Assembly (NCBI RefSeq): GCF_015832195.1
Contig: NC_052018.1
Location: 35,306,115 to 35,370,114, forward strand
Direction: 5' to 3'
DNA: 64,000 nucleotides
Source of the DNA: Motacilla alba alba
Taxonomy: Eukaryota; Chordata; Aves; Passeriformes; Motacillidae
Shown here: one piece after another, positions 63,053 through 64,000 of the stretch
Layout: every line of letters begins with the position of its first letter
Numbering within the stretch: the stretch's first letter is position 1
Translations under genes and position numbers: made by a program
The notes under the pieces: model-generated
The model's database searches: none
Told to the model about the DNA's origin: nothing
Seen by the model: only the letters and a program-made list of their open reading frames with translations

Positions 63053-64000
63053 TCAAGAAAAGTAAAAAATACAGCTGCATCAAAAGGGACTGAGTCTGTT
63101 TGGACTAAACATTGCAATGAAAATTCGTACTTCTAAGACACAGAAGGGAGAGAGAGTAGATGAGGATCCCCACTTCACCAGGATGGAAATGCGAATGATG
63201 TCCAAAGGATTTACTGAGAGAAAGAACAGTGTGGAGGATTGTTTTGTCTTATAAGACATGCCTACAAGCCCATAAACAGAGGCGTGAGAGTGTGCCCAAG
63301 GAGAGTGTGCTCTTGTTCAGCCCTGGAAAAGCAATGACAGCATGCCTTAGATATTATGTAAACCAGGGCCAAATGAAGCCATGCTTGGAGGTGATTAGCT
63401 ATAGGAGAAGCCAAGGACATTTTTTAAGTCCCTGATAGCCTTCTGAAGTTGCTGAGACAGTTCATTGCTCTGGGTTCTCACTCAGTTCAGACTCCCTCTG
63501 TCACACAGCCAGAATAATAGCCTATGTGGAGACTGAAGTCTGGTTATTCCTGTAATACCTCCAAGGAAAGAAATGCTGTGAATCACCATTCCTTGCAGTT
63601 TAGTAGATTGCTGACCCAGACCACCCTGGAATCTTTGTGGTAGAGCATGAGAAATTCCACCTATGTGAGACATTTACCCAGCTGGCTAGCAGGCTCTGTG
63701 ACAGCTCTTAGTCGTCTCAGTGCCAGTCCCTGAAGAGAGGACTCTTCTGGCCTCACTGCTCTGAGTACCTCATCCAGTACAGCTGAGTGGCCCTATCTTG
63801 GCCCATTCCAGAACATTTGGAAACCAAGTGTTTTGTAATATCTGATGTGAACTGCTAGGAATTGCAACAGAGATATCAGAAAGGAATACAGTGACTGAAC
63901 AAGCCTTTTTCCAGGAAGCCTGTTGTGGACACTCTAGAAATTTCTTCCAGCAACATTTGAACCCTAAAGTCAAGATATATAAATTAGCCTTTGTTCCACG
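63053..64000. other. Unique non-coding sequence to window end
   Basis: No gene, RNA or transposon is recognised. Confidence 0.5.

Noticed and set aside
1..64000. CRISPR array, operon, tRNA or rRNA genes
   Set aside because: No regularly spaced direct repeats, no bacterial gene layout, and no clear A-box/B-box or rRNA blocks seen. The repeats are those of a bird genome.

Overview
The window looks like bird nuclear DNA, AT-rich and almost free of genes. The strongest evidence is repeated 3'-end copies of CR1 LINEs, the dominant avian retrotransposon, in both orientations and in different states of decay. A truncated endogenous-retrovirus LTR of a type dispersed in avian genomes sits at the left edge. 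Traces of an old MIR-like SINE and an old amniote MITE-like element also fit. Interspersed repeats are sparse, as is usual for birds. I cannot name the species or the locus.

Layout. 1-638 is an LTR in minus orientation. 0.6-7.1 kb is unique sequence with a long A-tract, a 26-base C-run and small tandem repeats. 7.1-8.4 kb is the longest plus-strand CR1. 12.4-12.8 kb is a minus-strand CR1. 16.6 kb holds a possible older CR1. 22.15-22.75 kb (minus) is the best candidate for a real but frameshifted or decayed exon. 25.4 kb is MIR-like. 33.5-34.6 kb is a 1.1 kb minus-strand CR1 that still shows the reverse-transcriptase core. 39.0 and 40.9-41.2 kb are worn CR1 pieces and 42.8-43.0 kb is another minus-strand CR1. 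46.2-46.6 kb has two A-tracts. 48.0-48.2 kb is the MITE-like element. 50.4-51.2 kb holds two CR1s joined tail to tail. 52.9-53.6 kb (minus) is an unexplained 236-codon open frame. 56.08-56.75 kb is a CpG island, the only clear promoter-like region. 57.1-57.5 and 62.8-63.1 kb are plus-strand CR1 tails.

Nothing here works together as an operon or pathway. I found no recognisable intact protein-coding gene, tRNA, rRNA or CRISPR array. Most short open frames are chance frames or lie inside repeats. The sequence fits an intergenic region or a large intron with one CpG-island promoter near 56.4 kb. I did not find an obvious undescribed biological system. The leads most worth following are the 22 kb frameshifted frame whose stop codon lies inside a polyadenylation hexamer, the orphan CpG island, and the 53 kb open frame.
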